This document shows, piece after piece, positions 48,228-59,573 of a DNA stretch of 64,000 nucleotides (position 1 is the first letter of the stretch; every line of letters begins with the position of its first letter). The stretch spans positions 2,642,441 to 2,706,440 of the forward strand of contig OU342820.1 in NCBI GenBank assembly GCA_910591455.2, given 5' to 3'. A program made the position numbers and the translations under genes. The notes beneath the pieces are model-generated. The model was not told the origin of the DNA. It saw only the letters and a program-made list of their open reading frames with translations, and ran no database searches. The DNA is from Pholis gunnellus (taxonomy: Eukaryota > Chordata > Actinopteri > Perciformes > Pholidae).

Positions 48228-51200
48228 TTAAACAGGTAAAGCTTATCTGTGTATGTGTGTGTGTCCAGTTCCAAAAGGAAGCGCGTGACACTCAGGACCT
48301 GCTGAAGCGGATGGACACAGACCTCAACCAGAAGTACAACCCAGAGTTCAAAGACATGTATCAGACGGAGGGCCTGATAACGGAGCTGGATGTGAGTGTT
48401 CTTCAGTACTGACAGACTGAACCACTGACTCCTTCTACAACACTAAAACGTATGCTTTGTGTGTGTGTGTGTGTGTGTGTAGGACCAAGCCAAGGCCATG
48501 GACCACTTTGATGAACGGGTCAAGGCTCTTCAGAAGCGCAGCCTGCAGGTTTTGCCTCTGAAGTACCGCCGGGAAACCCCTAAGAAGCTGCTGCCCGTTG
48601 AGGCTCTGTGCGAGTTTGACACGGACGACGTATGTACTGTGTGGTCGAAAGCTTATAGGCTGTGTAGCTGCTATTACTTAGCATTTGTTGCTCATTAATA
48701 AATGTGAGAAACTAAAGTCCTCTACTTCAGGGACTTCTTGATTCTTGTGAATCATGAAAAGGCTCATCTGGTTCATCCTAGGACACGACGAGGATTAGTT
48801 TAAACTAAGATTAGATATGTTACAGTATTTAGGAAAATCTTTACTTTGTGTGTATGCAGCAACAAAAAAAATCAAAATAAGCTTTTGATTTTGAAATCTT
48901 TTTTCTTCGCCTACTTGCATGCGTCAGAAGGGGAAAGCACTTGAAATAGGACTCAGCGTTACTTCCCGGTAGCCTGCCACTGCACTGTTTGTGACATCAT
49001 GGCCAGGTGTAGCTCGTAAACTCTGAGAAACTCAAGCTGTTGTTCAGTATCCTCCTGCCATCTAGTTCATTTGAATTGTGTTGTTGTTGACTTAGTGACC
49101 ATGACACCGTACAGAATCCCTCTTTAAAGAAGAATTTGAAAATGTAGATGGAAGTACTGAAAAGAAACATTCAATTGAAAATCAAATCGTAACCTTAAAA
49201 TTCAAAATTTGATTATAATTTGGTGGTCAAAGGTCACTTTGATCTCACAAAACATGCTTTGGCCCATAACTCAAGAATTCATATGCTTATTATGACAGTT
49301 TGACACAAATGTCTATGTGATGACATTTGGGCCAGACATGTAAGTAAACAATCCTAAAATAGTGATTTGATTGATGTCTCAGCAAATCATCTGGTCAATA
49401 GGTTTATGATCCACAATCAAATCACAATTTAAAGCGTATCCAGTCGTCTGATAACAGAACAATCAAACGTGCAAGCAAGTAAATGAGAACAATTCAATTG
49501 TGAGTCGGTGGTTGATCGGTTATCATCACAGAGAGCTTCAACCATTTGCGATTCCCTCTTTGGAAGCTTTCTCCTAACTGCCTTATTTCCTTCATCTTCA
49601 TCATCGTATTGCCTCTCTGTGCTGCAGTGACCCCATTTCAAATGAAAACAGTTCATCTTATCTTTATTTTTGTGCCACATTTTCTCTGTCACTGGCTATC
49701 AGTCTAATCCCAGGATGTTCTCAGCTGTAAGAGTGCCTGACTAAGCACTCTGTCTTTGCTTTGCTTTTTCTAAGCACTAGGCCTGTAACTTGTTGGTTTT
49801 GTGGTGTAATGTATTCAAATCCCTTCAGTAGGGAGCTCAGGCTGACACTCTGAGTATCTCATATAAAACCCCTCAGGATGAGAACTTTAGGGATTGGAAG
49901 AAGTCTGCGCTTTGACTAAAGAGCCTGCAGCTCTTCAGCTTATGTGTAGCGAAGCTCATCGTGTGTAGGTTGTCTCTTGACCTCACTGATTTCAGGTTCT
50001 CATTATTGCCCATCATGTGCACTACAAAATGCATACGGTTAGCTCAATAGCAGATCTATATCTATATCCTAGAGCCCAGCAATCCCTTTTTGGGGGGCAA
50101 TGAGTTAATAGCACTGAATGTCCTGACGTAGGACACAAATCCGTTTTGTCAGGTTCAAAAGGTTTTGTCTGTTTGGAGAGCCACGTAATCTAAACACTTG
50201 TAAAGAACCATGTTGAGTTTATGGAGAGACATCGTTTTACTTTTGGCAGATGACAGTTTATTGTAGCATTACCGCCCTCTACTGTAGAGAGCATGCAATA
50301 ACTATGTTTTATGAACTTAGTTCAAATATATACTCTATATACATGTTTTAATACTTTTCTTTAAATGAATTTATTATATTATGTTGCAAATTGTTTCATT
50401 AATTTACTTTACCCAACGTATTCATGTGCTTGTTTATTTCAAAATATATGAATTCATTTGATCCATATCTGACAGCCTCTTTTAGAGTCTTAATGAGCAG
50501 ACGTCCCCCTCCCCCCAGCAACATTTTGCAGCTCTGCTCTGCTCGTGTTCTGGGTTTACCTCAGGTCCTCCTCCTGTTGAACCACCTCAGCTGGCCCCTT
50601 TCAATGTGAAAGAGCAGTGGCCCTACTCCGAGCTCCTCAGCATATCTCTACGAAGCTCATTTCGTCCGCTTTGTATCTGTCCATCACTCGCTCCGTTTTA
50701 ACCTCACTCATAAAACAAGACCCCAAGATCCTCCCTCGCTTGCGGCCGTGACTCACTCCCACCCGAGGGGCACAATCCACCGTTTTCAGGCAGGGCCTCA
50801 GATGATTCATTTCAGTCCTGCACAGAGCAACAAGAGCTCTGATTGCCAAAGACTCCTGATAACACACAATGGTTAGACAGAGCATACCACAAATAACCAC
50901 AAGTCAAATGTAAAAGCCTTAATTCTTTAGATTAATTCAGTTATTCCTACTAAAAGGCGATAAGTAATCTGTCAGCCACGTTCTGAAGAAAGCTGTTTTG
51001 TGGTCTAGAATGTGACTGTTTGAGAGGAGATTGTATTTGTGGTGCAGTACTAGATGACAGATTGCAATTGTTGGACATTTACAGGGGCAGATTTTGCGTG
51101 GGGAGAGTTACACTCTGCTCCGGAACAATGGGAGCAAATGGGACGTAAAGGATGCAGCTGGACATCAGTTCACTGCCCCGGCCGTCTGCTTCATGATCCC

Positions 51201-54200
51201 CCCCACTGCCCCCGAGGCACTGGCAGTCTCTGACAGGTGAGTGTGTATGAACACGTACAAGAACAACATTCACTGGATGACAAACTCCGTTACATTTTAT
51301 TCCAGTGCAGCTTTAACAGTTTTTTTTATGTTTTGTGTGATTGCAGCCTGGCAAACCAGCAAAAAGCTGTCAAGCAGAAGGTGGCGAGCAGCAGTGCAAC
51401 TCTGCAGAAACGCTTCGACGAGCTGAAGAGGGAGAGCGGGTCTGGCACAGCTACAGGTACAGAACACATCCACATTCTGCTGCGCTACACTCATCACGTC
51501 TTCAACATCTCAAGCTACTTGATTTATTTGTTGCTCTAAGTAGATTTAGCATGCTGGGGCGTCATACTGATCAGTTGGGTTATAATATTATTATTACGTG
51601 AGCCATGATTCCTCAGTTATATTGTGCTAAATTAACTAACAGGGATTCAGCAGTTAGATTTTGCACCAGAGTAGGTAGGATAATCCGGCCACGAGGATAT
51701 ATTGATAAACACACACACACCCACCCACAGTGACAACAGCTAGCAACCTGAGATGGCATCCACCTGTCAATCACAGTGGCCACGCCCTCAATTGTGCCTA
51801 ACTTTATGCCTTAATACAATTTAAACGAGGGAGTTATACAAAAACGTAATATTATTTATAGAGACCAGAACCGTTGTATGTACCATGCTGTAAATTGTAA
51901 CACTGTTAAAACAGTTTGTAAATGTTTATTTCTGCTGCAAAGTTGCTCATGTTAGCACGGAAGTCTATGGGGATTGACTCGCTTTTGGAGCCAACCTCAA
52001 GTGGCCATTTGAGGAACTGCATTATTTAGCACTTCCGTGATGGCTTCATTTCTCACCACAGGAGGTTGCCACTTGATAAAAAAAACCCAGATTAGTCAAA
52101 CTTATTTGGAAGAAGAAGCTAGGGCGAAAAGGTAAAATGATTACCAAACTGTTGTAGTGAACATCCATCACAGGTACTTAATGTATACTTGATAAGGTTT
52201 ATCAAGACATGCCACAATGATGGTCAATAAAGTTCATTCATTTATCCGTACAGTCATTAAGCCCATTACCGTCTGCTGTTGCTGCTGCTGCCATAGTTTC
52301 GTAATATTTGTCCAACACAGAAGACGACTGTCTGCTCTCCACTTAGCGGGACACAATGTCTCAGCTAAGGACATATAGAGCATAAGGGGGCGGGACAGAT
52401 ACAGACAGACAGGCTTGTCTCTCTATCGTCATCACCCAGTGCATATTTAGAGAAAAACAATGGGCCGATCTAGCTGCTTTATTGGCCGGTTGGTAAGACA
52501 AAAAAGCGCTGTGTTGGCCCCAAAGGCACGTCGACCCACCAGGAATGTACCCGGTCTGCCAGATTGCCAGTCCAGCCCTGGTCAGATCAACATACTTTCA
52601 GTTTGACCACCAATGTTTCTTGTTCGGACAGACTTTTCTGTCGGGATGTCAGTGTCCCCCCAGATCTCAGCAATTACTCTGTAAGGATGTACAATACAAT
52701 CTGTACAATATGTCGATGTCAGACAAAGATTTCACATGTTTAAGGCCGACCAGAGCTGTCACTATGTGCCACTGAAGAAAATAGATAAAGCCAGATAATG
52801 AAGCTTATCATGTTGTGTGTGATCTTAGACAAACAGGAGCAGCAGTGCCGCCAGCTGATGGCCGGTCTGGACAAGGTTGTCAGTGACCTGGACAAACAGG
52901 AGAAGAACATTTATGCTCGAGTACGCCCGCCACTGGAGCAGAACAGGCCACTGCAGGACAGCGCCGACCGCCTGCAGGATATGAGGGTAATGACTTCCAC
53001 TTCATTCTGTTGATTGATCCAAATACGGTTTCACACAACGCCTACATCTCTCAATTATGCTCAAAAAGCTTAGAGAGAGCATTCATGCCTTTTACAACTC
53101 GCCAACTCCGACTGTTCCCTTCAGGACATTGCTGCTGCCGTCAGTAAGATTGAACCAGAGAAGTCCTCTAAAGCGCAGGAAGCAAAGAGCTTCTTGGTCT
53201 CAAATCCAACTTGTGCCAGCGCTCCTCAACTTCACAGCAAGGTGGACGAAGCAAACCAGAAGTACACCAAGGTCGACCAGCTTCTTCAGTGCTCTCAGGA
53301 GAAGTATGCGGCTTGATTTGTGTCTCAGTGTCTCCTCTTCTGTGGTAGTTTGATTGTTATTCCTTAATGGGCAGGTCCATTATTATTATATTATTGTTTA
53401 TAGGTTTGTATATCATTCTGTAACTTCTCAGTGGTGTTTCTTATGTTTTCAAATCCAAGTATTCAAAATGTGGTTGACCTACCTATGTTTTAGCGTCCCA
53501 AGCCCTCCTATATACATATTTTCTCATGTGACCTGACATAGCTCTCTGCATGATGTCGTACACATGTATAGATGTAATTCTTATCCATAGTCAGTGTATT
53601 ACCTACAGTAGTTAGATGGCGATCAGCACACTCCCAGTCAGAGACACACATTAGCACAAACAAACTCGATCGATGCAGTAACCTCTGTGCTCTGTCTGTG
53701 GCTTTCAACAAAGTATAAGTAAGCCCGGTAAGGGCTATCTGACGGCAAGGAAAACTGGTGCAAACATTCTAAACCTATCGTACACTTAAACTGATATTGA
53801 TATTTCTTTTGGTGGCTAAAATCAGTTTTTCTGCGGCTCCCATCCACAGCCACTGTACCTCGCCACCAAACAGCCATTTCCAACGGGAAACTGAAGTAGT
53901 TAAATTGCTGTCTTTAAAGACACTAGATTCCATTTACAAAAACATTCATTTTCCTTGCAGAACAGATGAGTATACATACAAACCCCACTTCCTCCAAATT
54001 AGTTTCAGTCATTTCAATAATTTCCCAACTTAGCACAGCTAACAGACGCTATTCATAACCTTACGGATGAGCTTACTTGGGTAAGCTACTACACTGCTTC
54101 ACGCTAACAGCTTTCCTATTTTATTTATTATTCTATTATATACATATCTACTCACAGAACTGCACTTACCTTTTTAGACTGAAGAATTCCAACCAGCTGG

Positions 54201-57200
54201 AGACTTCCATTCAAAATGGAAAGACTTTACTGTCGACCTACGAGAACAAGCTGGCCAGGGAGGAGGTCGCTCCGTCTGACATCACCTCACTCGACAAAAC
54301 ACAGCGGGAGCTTGCAGTAAGATGCCTCTTTTATTTTTTGGCACACATTACAATGGCTCTGGCTGAAAACGACATACTGGCAAATGAAACGTTTAAGATC
54401 CATCATGGTGTTTTTGATCACTAGTACTGCTATGGAGCAACGTATTGATCAGCAGGTCCTATTTTGTTTGTATCCTGTGCATGCGCACACGCACGCACAC
54501 CAACACACATGATGGTTTTGTGCTGTTTACACTCAACTAAACAAGGAAGAACATTCCAAAGATCAGCTTTGCAAAGCGGGTAACTGATCTAAAAACTGCA
54601 TATTTGCTGCATCTCAATGAGTTCCCACACAAAGTTACAATATTAACTAAGATGGATCCTGTATTACATGGTTTTGTGGCCCCTCCTTAGCAGGGTCCCT
54701 ATCTCAAAATGCCATTGGGCGTCCTGATCAATCCAATTGATACAGTTGCAAATAAAGACTAATGTGCCAAAAAATCATTTTGAGAACATTTTTATTTTAG
54801 TTCATATTGTGCTCTCATATTCCCAAATAAAGCTATGCTTCATCAAATTGCCACTCATTTATTGACATATTGAAACCTTGGGCAAGGCAAGGTGTGGGAC
54901 CAATAAGAGCCCCCTAACAAGTTCATACAGCCATGTCCCTGATTTATACAAGTAAAAAGATGCTGTCATCATCACCAAATATTCAGTATAAAATGTGTGG
55001 AATTATTGCACTCATTCAAACATTTAGCAAGTGCTAGATGCAAAGGCCCCAACGCACTGTCCTTTTATCATTGACTTGTCTATATTATTCTTTCCTGAAG
55101 AAAACATCACTGTGTATATTGAATTAGTCTGCCTTGCTACTATGGTAGGAAACTGCATCCGACCTGAGGTCCAAGAGGGCAGTTATCACTGAGTCGGAGC
55201 AGAACCTGCGTTCGGCCAAAAGCAGCTGTGACAACATGGCCACCAAATTCCAAGAGCACTGCCCCGACATTGAGAGGCAAGAGGCTGACGTCCAGAAGCT
55301 CAACAAGCGTTTCGACAACCTCAACCGGCAGACCGACACCAGGTGAGAGGGTCTAGAAATAATCAATCAGTCAGTAATAATCAATAATTATTGGAAGAAA
55401 TATTGAGTAAAATATCACAGAAACACATGTCATATAGTCCTATATATAGGATGTGTATAATGATCTCTTTTGCTGTGTGTTGCAGGTCTCAAAGCTTGCA
55501 GAGAGCTAAGATGTCGTACAACAATTACCGCAATGATTATGACAATCTGAACAACTGGTTGTCTCGTGTCCCAAACTACGAGCCCCGTGAAACTGATGAC
55601 ACAAAACAAGTGGAGACCAAGCTGAAGAATCAGAGGGTGAGAGTGATGAGCAACAGGGCGATACATACTCACATATGCATATTTCCTGGTGTAGAGAAAT
55701 CCTAAAACTCTAAAAACAACTTCTCTGTTTTCTTCTTTTCAGAACTTGCTCTCTGATATTGCAAGAAAGGAGTCTGACTTGAACAACGTGTCCAAAAATG
55801 CCCAGCTTTACCAACATGCTGTCAAAGTAAGATATTCATTGATTTTTACCACCACATCACTATCTTTAACTTGCATAAATTAAATAAGATGATGGTTTGA
55901 TAAATGGTTCACTGGTTCTTCTTTGTAGGACTACGAGAATGAAACTGAGAAGTTTAGATCCATCCTTGACCTTGAAGATGGACTTGTACCTCAAACATAC
56001 AAGAGGAACAGACTGGAATCACCTGCATTGGTAGTCAAGGCAGAGGTGAGGCACACACACCAGCTAAGCTTTTATGACATGTCACTGTCAATTTTGTCAG
56101 ACATCAGACATGACTGTAGTGAAATAAGTAAGTACTTTAAACTACACAGTAAAGATATACAACCTATCTCTGTCTTCTCCATCCCTGCTTTCCATAACCT
56201 CTCCCTGTTTCAAGCATGTTCATGTGCCTAAGTGAACTAAAACACAACTGTGCTAGCTCTTTCTCAGCATAGATTAGCCATTGAATCCACCAACACACAT
56301 TTAAAGGGGTACTTTTAGTATAGCACATCCATAATGTTGTGGAGCTTGTGAGAGACATATTTAAAAAAAATAATCAAACCATTAGAGGTTGAGATATCCA
56401 ACCTCTGGTCTGAATCATACCCCGAGAATCCCAGGATCCCACATTTCCCATAATGCAACTCAATAGTGTCTTTTTATTTGACTGATACACGTCCACATCT
56501 TTCAACTCTGCACTCCAAGTTTATAACACAGCCTTTCTGTTGAAGATTTAAAATCTCAAGCCAAAATCAAAATAACTTAGGTGACATCACCATGACATCA
56601 TCAGGGTGTCTGACTTTTCTTTAACGTATGAATTAGCAGATAGTTTTCCCAAAAAGGTTGTGAACCACTGAAGTATTTACTGTATGTGATCTCCATGTAA
56701 TTTCAATGTTGTTTTCAGGAATCCGCTATTGAGGCAAGGTTTACCGAGGTGAATGCTGTGAACAAGCAAAAGCTTCAGAATCTGGAGTTTGCCCAAAGTC
56801 TTCTCAATCAGGTGAAATATTTACACACTATATATATATATATTATATAATAATAATAAAAACAATAATAATAATAATGATGATGATGATTTACCCTTGA
56901 CAGCAACCTGAGGCCCCTATGATTCAGTCTAATGTCAAGTCAGTCAATGCTGCTGCCCCAGGAGAAGAACCTTGGAGAATCAAGAAGCAGCTGGAGGATG
57001 AGGTCCAGAGGAGGGAGCAGCTAGAGAGAGAAATTGAGACTATCCAGTCTGACATCTATGTCCTTGAAGGACAGAAGCCCCAGGACACAATTGTCAAGAA
57101 GGAGCTGATCAAAAAGGTTGCTGACCCCCAGCTAGATGAGGAAGTCCATAAGGTCCAACAGAAACTTTCAGAAGAGCGCCGCACTACCCATGTCCTAGTG

Positions 57201-59573
57201 AATGAACTTGAGACCTTGAAGTTGAAGTTGCGTGGCCTTGAGACAGAGGTCAAAGAAGGGGCACAGCAATACACGGTCAAGGAGGTCTTGCGCATAGAAA
57301 GAGATCGTGATCAGGAGGAGGAAATGCGCAAGCTTCGGGAAGAGCTTGAAGAGATAAGAAGGCAGAAGTTGACGAAAGACAATGAGCTGATTCTGATACA
57401 AAAGCAGGTGACACTTCTAGCTGAAGAGAAGAACAAAGAACAGGAGGTGATCACTGAGGAGGAAGTGATTAAAGTCCAGAATGATCCCCAACTCGAAACA
57501 GAGTACCGGGTGCTCCTTGACCGGAGACAGAAGGAAACGGATGGCAGGAAGCAGCTGGAGGATGAACTGCAATTTCTTCAAGAGAAGCTCCGAAGGATGG
57601 AGAAGGAAAAATCAATGGCCGAGGAGAAGATTTCCATCAAAGAGGTTCTGAAAGTAGAGAAAGATATTGCCTTTGAAAGGGAGGTAGAAAACCTCAGAAG
57701 GCAGTATGAAGACGAGAAGGGGAAACGAAGATCATCACAGCGAGAAAAGGCTGACCTCCAGAGGAAAATTACCAGCCTAGAGGAGGAGAAGTCCAAGGTT
57801 GTTATTCAGGAGAAGATGCGGGAGATCGTCCGCCCTGACCCCAAAGCTGAGAATGAGGTAGCCAATCTCCGGCTTGAACTTGTAGAGCAACAGAGGCGTG
57901 GTAGGGATGCAGAGCTCCAGGTTAGATCACTACAGGAGGAGCATACCATGCTGAGGAACAGAGGACCTCAAGTGGAGGTCAAAGAGATCATCAAAGAAGT
58001 CATCAAATACAAGACAGATCCACAGACTGAAAGAGAACTTGAGAGACTTCGCAATGAAATCGTAGATAAAACACACCAGACTGAGAAATCTGAGATGGAA
58101 ATCCGCCAACTTCGTGATGAAATTGTAAGATGGAAGGACACCAAACCCCAAGTGCAGACTAAAGAGGTGGTAAATGAAGTTCTGCAGTACAGAGAAGACC
58201 CCAAGACTAAGGAGGAAATTGATATTCTCAAAAGGAAACTGGCTGATGAACAACAGAAACGCCTCGACCTTGAGAATGACCGGTCAGCCCAAGAAGAGAA
58301 GATCAGACTGAGGAAAATCGATCTGTCTCAGGTCCGCGAGAAGATTGTTCAACAAGAAGTGGTCAAGATGGAAGAAGATCCTCTCCTCAGATCAGAGTGC
58401 GATAGCTTCTCACAAAACATCAGCAATGAGCAAAGACAAAAGGAAAGCCTGAAAACCGAGCTCTACCAACTGCAGAGACAGAAGGCTGACCTTGACATGC
58501 AACTGGAAGAACTGGAGCGTGAGCGCAGGGCAAGGCGCGATGCAGAATTGGAGATCCAAAGGCTTCGGGTCAGACTTACTGAGCTGGAGATCCGAGACAA
58601 AGAGAACCGTGAGAAGGTGACTGTCAAACAGAAGGTAGTCCTGCAACAGGATCCCCAACAGGAGAAGGAACACTCCATTCTCAGACTACAGCTTGATGAA
58701 GAGAAGCACAAACGCACTCTGCTCGAGAAAGAGTTGAATATCCTCATCCAGCAGCAGCTCACCCTGGAGAAGATGGATGTGAAGGAAAGAGTTGTCCGCA
58801 CTGAGAAAATCCAAGTTGAAAAGGACCCAGAGGCTGAGATTGAGATTGAGAACCTAGGAAGGACTCTGGAAGAAGAGAAAAGGAGAAGGAGGGAACTTGA
58901 CCAGGAGTTGGCCACCCTCACCTCAAGGCTCTCTGATATGGAGTTCACAAACACCAAGTCTTCAAAAGAACTGGACTACATCCGTGATGAAAGTGGCCGT
59001 GTGCAGCAAGAAAACCAAAGGCTGCAGAATGAGATCCGCAAGCTTCGGGCTGAGATCGAGATCACCAGCAAAGAGACTCGTCTTATCACTGAGTCTGCAC
59101 CAAGGGAGGAAGGAAAGAACCTGGAATTGAGGCTTGATTCACTACAGAAAGAACTATCAGAGCTCAGGGGCATAACCGGCCAGAAGGATGAGGAGATAGA
59201 GAGGCTTCAAAAGAACCTGGTGTCAGTGAGAATGAAGAAGGAACAGCGGGAGAGCCATCTGCGTAGGTCTATCGTGGTCATTGACCCAGATACAGGCAAA
59301 GAGATGCGACCAGAAGAGGCCTTCAAACTGGGGCTGATTGACTGGAAGATGTTCGTCAACCTGCAGAGCCAGGAGTGTGACTGGGAGGAGATTTCGGTAA
59401 AGGGCCCCAAAGGAGAATCCTCAGTTCTTCATGACAGAAAATCAGGGAAGAAGTTCTCCATCGATGACGCGTTGCGTCTTGGGCACATCACTAATCGCCA
59501 GCTTCAGCAGTACATAAACAAAGAAATATCCATCCAGGAGTTTGGCGTAATGGTGTCAGGCAAAACCAATTAA
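39217..59573 (+). CDS. Periplakin, complete coding region (22 exons, 1,758 aa)
   Basis: Periplakin is a plakin-family cytolinker that joins intermediate filaments to desmosomes and the cornified envelope and heterodimerises with envoplakin. The joined exons give 1,758 residues, against about 1,756 for the mammalian protein. Order: short N-terminus (MFKKKSKT); spectrin-repeat plakin domain to about residue 870, with conserved blocks such as DYMQRCTNELYW and HADWKEYLNLLICEE; an SH3-like insert at about 403-457 (exons 11-12); a long coiled-coil rod at about 890-1640 with periodic blocks such as VKEVLRIE and VQTKEVV; and a C-terminal linker module from residue 1656 (RRSIVVIDPDTGK, QECDWEEISVKGPKGESS, DRKSGKKFSI). 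There are no plakin repeats after the linker, which separates periplakin from envoplakin and desmoplakin. All splice sites are GT-AG and no frameshift or stop is seen. Identity is very sure; individual splice choices are less so. Confidence 0.95.
41552..41690 (+). repeat. (TG)n-(G)25 tract followed by (CA)n in ppl intron 1
   Basis: TG dinucleotides (41,552-41,576) run directly into 25 consecutive Gs (41,577-41,601). After 62 bp comes a CA run (41,664-41,690) complementary to the TG run. Transcribed RNA could fold between the two arms and present a G-quadruplex-capable run. Confidence 0.9.
42001..42031 (+). repeat. Perfect 13-bp-stem hairpin in ppl intron 1
   Basis: CCCACATTAGTTT (42,001-42,013), loop GGTAA, then the exact reverse complement AAACTAATGTGGG (42,019-42,031). 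Confidence 0.85.
43037..44354 (+). other. ppl intron 2 (1.3 kb)
   Basis: Contains a fish repeat around 43,790-43,960 (ACATTTCCCATAATGCC; a related block is in intron 20 near 56,440) and a minus-strand repeat at 44,020-44,100. No extra exon seen. Confidence 0.65.
44020..44100 (-). repeat. Interspersed repeat (TTTTGGAGCCA type), minus copy
   Basis: The minus strand reads ATCTTTTGGAGCCAGCCTCA and later GGCACTTCTGCGTTGGCGTC, matching the plus-strand copy at 51,955-52,080 in intron 13. Confidence 0.65.
44875..44897 (+). repeat. (TG)n next to the ppl exon 4 acceptor
   Basis: TG run ending six bases before the AG of exon 4 (…TGTATTCAG|C), partly replacing the pyrimidine tract. Confidence 0.85.
45025..45849 (+). 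other. ppl intron 4
   Basis: 825 bp between GTAGGA and TCTGCCCAG; nothing recognised inside. Confidence 0.6.
46123..47023 (+). other. ppl intron 6
   Basis: 901 bp, donor GTAATT, acceptor TGCTGGTTAG, which is a weak pyrimidine tract. No repeat recognised. Confidence 0.6.
47406..48054 (+). other. ppl intron 8
   Basis: 649 bp, donor GTACAG, acceptor TTGTTTGTCAG. It includes a G-rich stretch near 47,743-47,768; nothing else recognised. Confidence 0.6.
48151..48268 (+). promoter_or_regulatory. ppl intron 9: self-complementary (CA)25 / (GT)n short intron
   Basis: A 118-nt intron with donor GTAAGA, then (CA)25 at 48,177-48,226, and a CTGTGTATGTGTGTGTGT tract at 48,247-48,264 directly before CCAG|exon 10. 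The CA and GU arms can base-pair in the RNA and would bring the two splice sites together. Published work on teleosts, as I recall it, describes (AC)m-(GT)n bridged introns whose splicing depends less on U2AF2. Application to this gene is inference. Confidence 0.8.
48392..48482 (+). promoter_or_regulatory. ppl intron 10 with (GT)11AG acceptor
   Basis: A 91-nt intron whose last 24 bases are (GT)11AG (48,459-48,482) with no normal pyrimidine tract. UG repeats are known binding sites for TDP-43 and CELF-type proteins, as in CFTR exon 9. Confidence 0.8.
48630..51084 (+). other. ppl intron 11 (2.5 kb)
   Basis: Contains a fish interspersed repeat around 49,225-49,340 (GGTCAAAGGTCACTTTGATC, GCCCATAACTCAAGAATTCA). 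No additional exon recognised. Confidence 0.6.
51457..52828 (+). other. ppl intron 13 (1.4 kb)
   Basis: Carries the plus-strand interspersed repeat at 51,955-52,080; no other exon seen. Confidence 0.6.
51955..52080 (+). repeat. Interspersed repeat (TTTTGGAGCCA type), plus copy
   Basis: Reads GACTCGCTTTTGGAGCCAAC, then TCAAGTGGCCATTTGAGGAA and GCACTTCCGTGATGGCTTCA. It is the inverse of the copy in intron 2. Confidence 0.7.
53304..54177 (+). other. ppl intron 15 with interspersed repeat
   Basis: Most of the intron (about 53,460-54,100) is the second copy of the repeat at 3,740-4,115, interrupted by a roughly 380-bp middle section absent from copy 1. Confidence 0.6.
54317..55148 (+). other. 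ppl intron 16
   Basis: 832 bp, AT-rich; nothing recognised. Confidence 0.55.
56046..56718 (+). other. ppl intron 20
   Basis: 673 bp. Contains a block near 56,430-56,470 (CCCACATTTCCCATAATGCA) related to intron 2 at about 43,830. Confidence 0.55.
56904..59573 (+). CDS. ppl exon 22: rod domain and C-terminal linker
   Basis: One 2,670-bp exon encodes residues 870-1758, the entire coiled-coil rod plus tail, as in mammalian periplakin where the last exon is also very large (family knowledge). It starts in phase 0 after CCCTTGACAG with QPEAPM. The rod shows heptad-rich Glu/Lys/Arg/Leu sequence and recurring 'VKKEL...DP', 'VKEVLRIE' and 'VVLQQDP' blocks about every 38 residues. The tail QEFGVMVSGKTN precedes TAA at 59,571. 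Confidence 0.95.
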   Translation, partial: QPEAPMIQSNVKSVNAAAPGEEPWRIKKQLEDEVQRREQLEREIETIQSDIYVLEGQKPQDTIVKKELIKKVADPQLDEEVHKVQQKLSEERRTTHVLVNELETLKLKLRGLETEVKEGAQQYTVKEVLRIERDRDQEEEMRKLREELEEIRRQKLTKDNELILIQKQVTLLAEEKNKEQEVITEEEVIKVQNDPQLETEYRVLLDRRQKETDGRKQLEDELQFLQEKLRRMEKEKSMAEEKISIKEVLKVEKDIAFEREVENLRRQYEDEKGKRRSSQREKADLQRKITSLEEEKSKVVIQEKMREIVRPDPKAENEVANLRLELVEQQRRGRDAELQVRSLQEEHTMLRNRGPQVEVKEIIKEVIKYKTDPQTERELERLRNEIVDKTHQTEKSEMEIRQLRDEIVRWKDTKPQVQTKEVVNEVLQYREDPKTKEEIDILKRKLADEQQKRLDLENDRSAQEEKIRLRKIDLSQVREKIVQQEVVKMEEDPLLRSECDSFSQNISNEQRQKESLKTELYQLQRQKADLDMQLEELERERRARRDAELEIQRLRVRLTELEIRDKENREKVTVKQKVVLQQDPQQEKEHSILRLQLDEEKHKRTLLEKELNILIQQQLTLEKMDVKERVVRTEKIQVEKDPEAEIEIENLGRTLEEEKRRRRELDQELATLTSRLSDMEFTNTKSSKELDYIRDESGRVQQENQRLQNEIRKLRAEIEITSKETRLITESAPREEGKNLELRLDSLQKELSELRGITGQKDEEIERLQKNLVSVRMKKEQRESHLRRSIVVIDPDTGKEMRPEEAFKLGLIDWKMFVNLQSQECDWEEISVKGPKGESSVLHDRKSGKKFSIDDALRLGHITNRQLQQYINKEISIQEFGVMVSGKTN

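Larger units (their letters stand above)
39217..56903 (+). other. ppl exon map (coding exons 1-21)
   Basis: Coding exons: 1 39217-39266; 2 42937-43036; 3 44355-44509; 4 44904-45024; 5 45850-45975; 6 46081-46122; 7 47024-47185; 8 47298-47405; 9 48055-48150; 10 48269-48391; 11 48483-48629; 12 51085-51236; 13 51347-51456; 14 52829-52986; 15 53125-53303; 16 54178-54316; 17 55149-55342; 18 55486-55636; 19 55743-55826; 20 55929-56045; 21 56719-56811. Lengths and phases join without a frame break. Exon 7 is taken from acceptor GGTTAG|GCCACT, because the nearer CCAG at about 47,033 would break the frame. The short introns (about 90-145 nt: 5, 7, 9, 10, 12, 14, 17, 18, 19, 21) are typical of teleosts. 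Confidence 0.88.

Noticed and set aside
58463..58957. 164-residue Ser-rich minus-strand open frame
   Set aside because: Shadow of the ppl rod exon on the opposite strand; the low-complexity Ser/Leu content reflects Glu/Arg/Lys codons read backwards.
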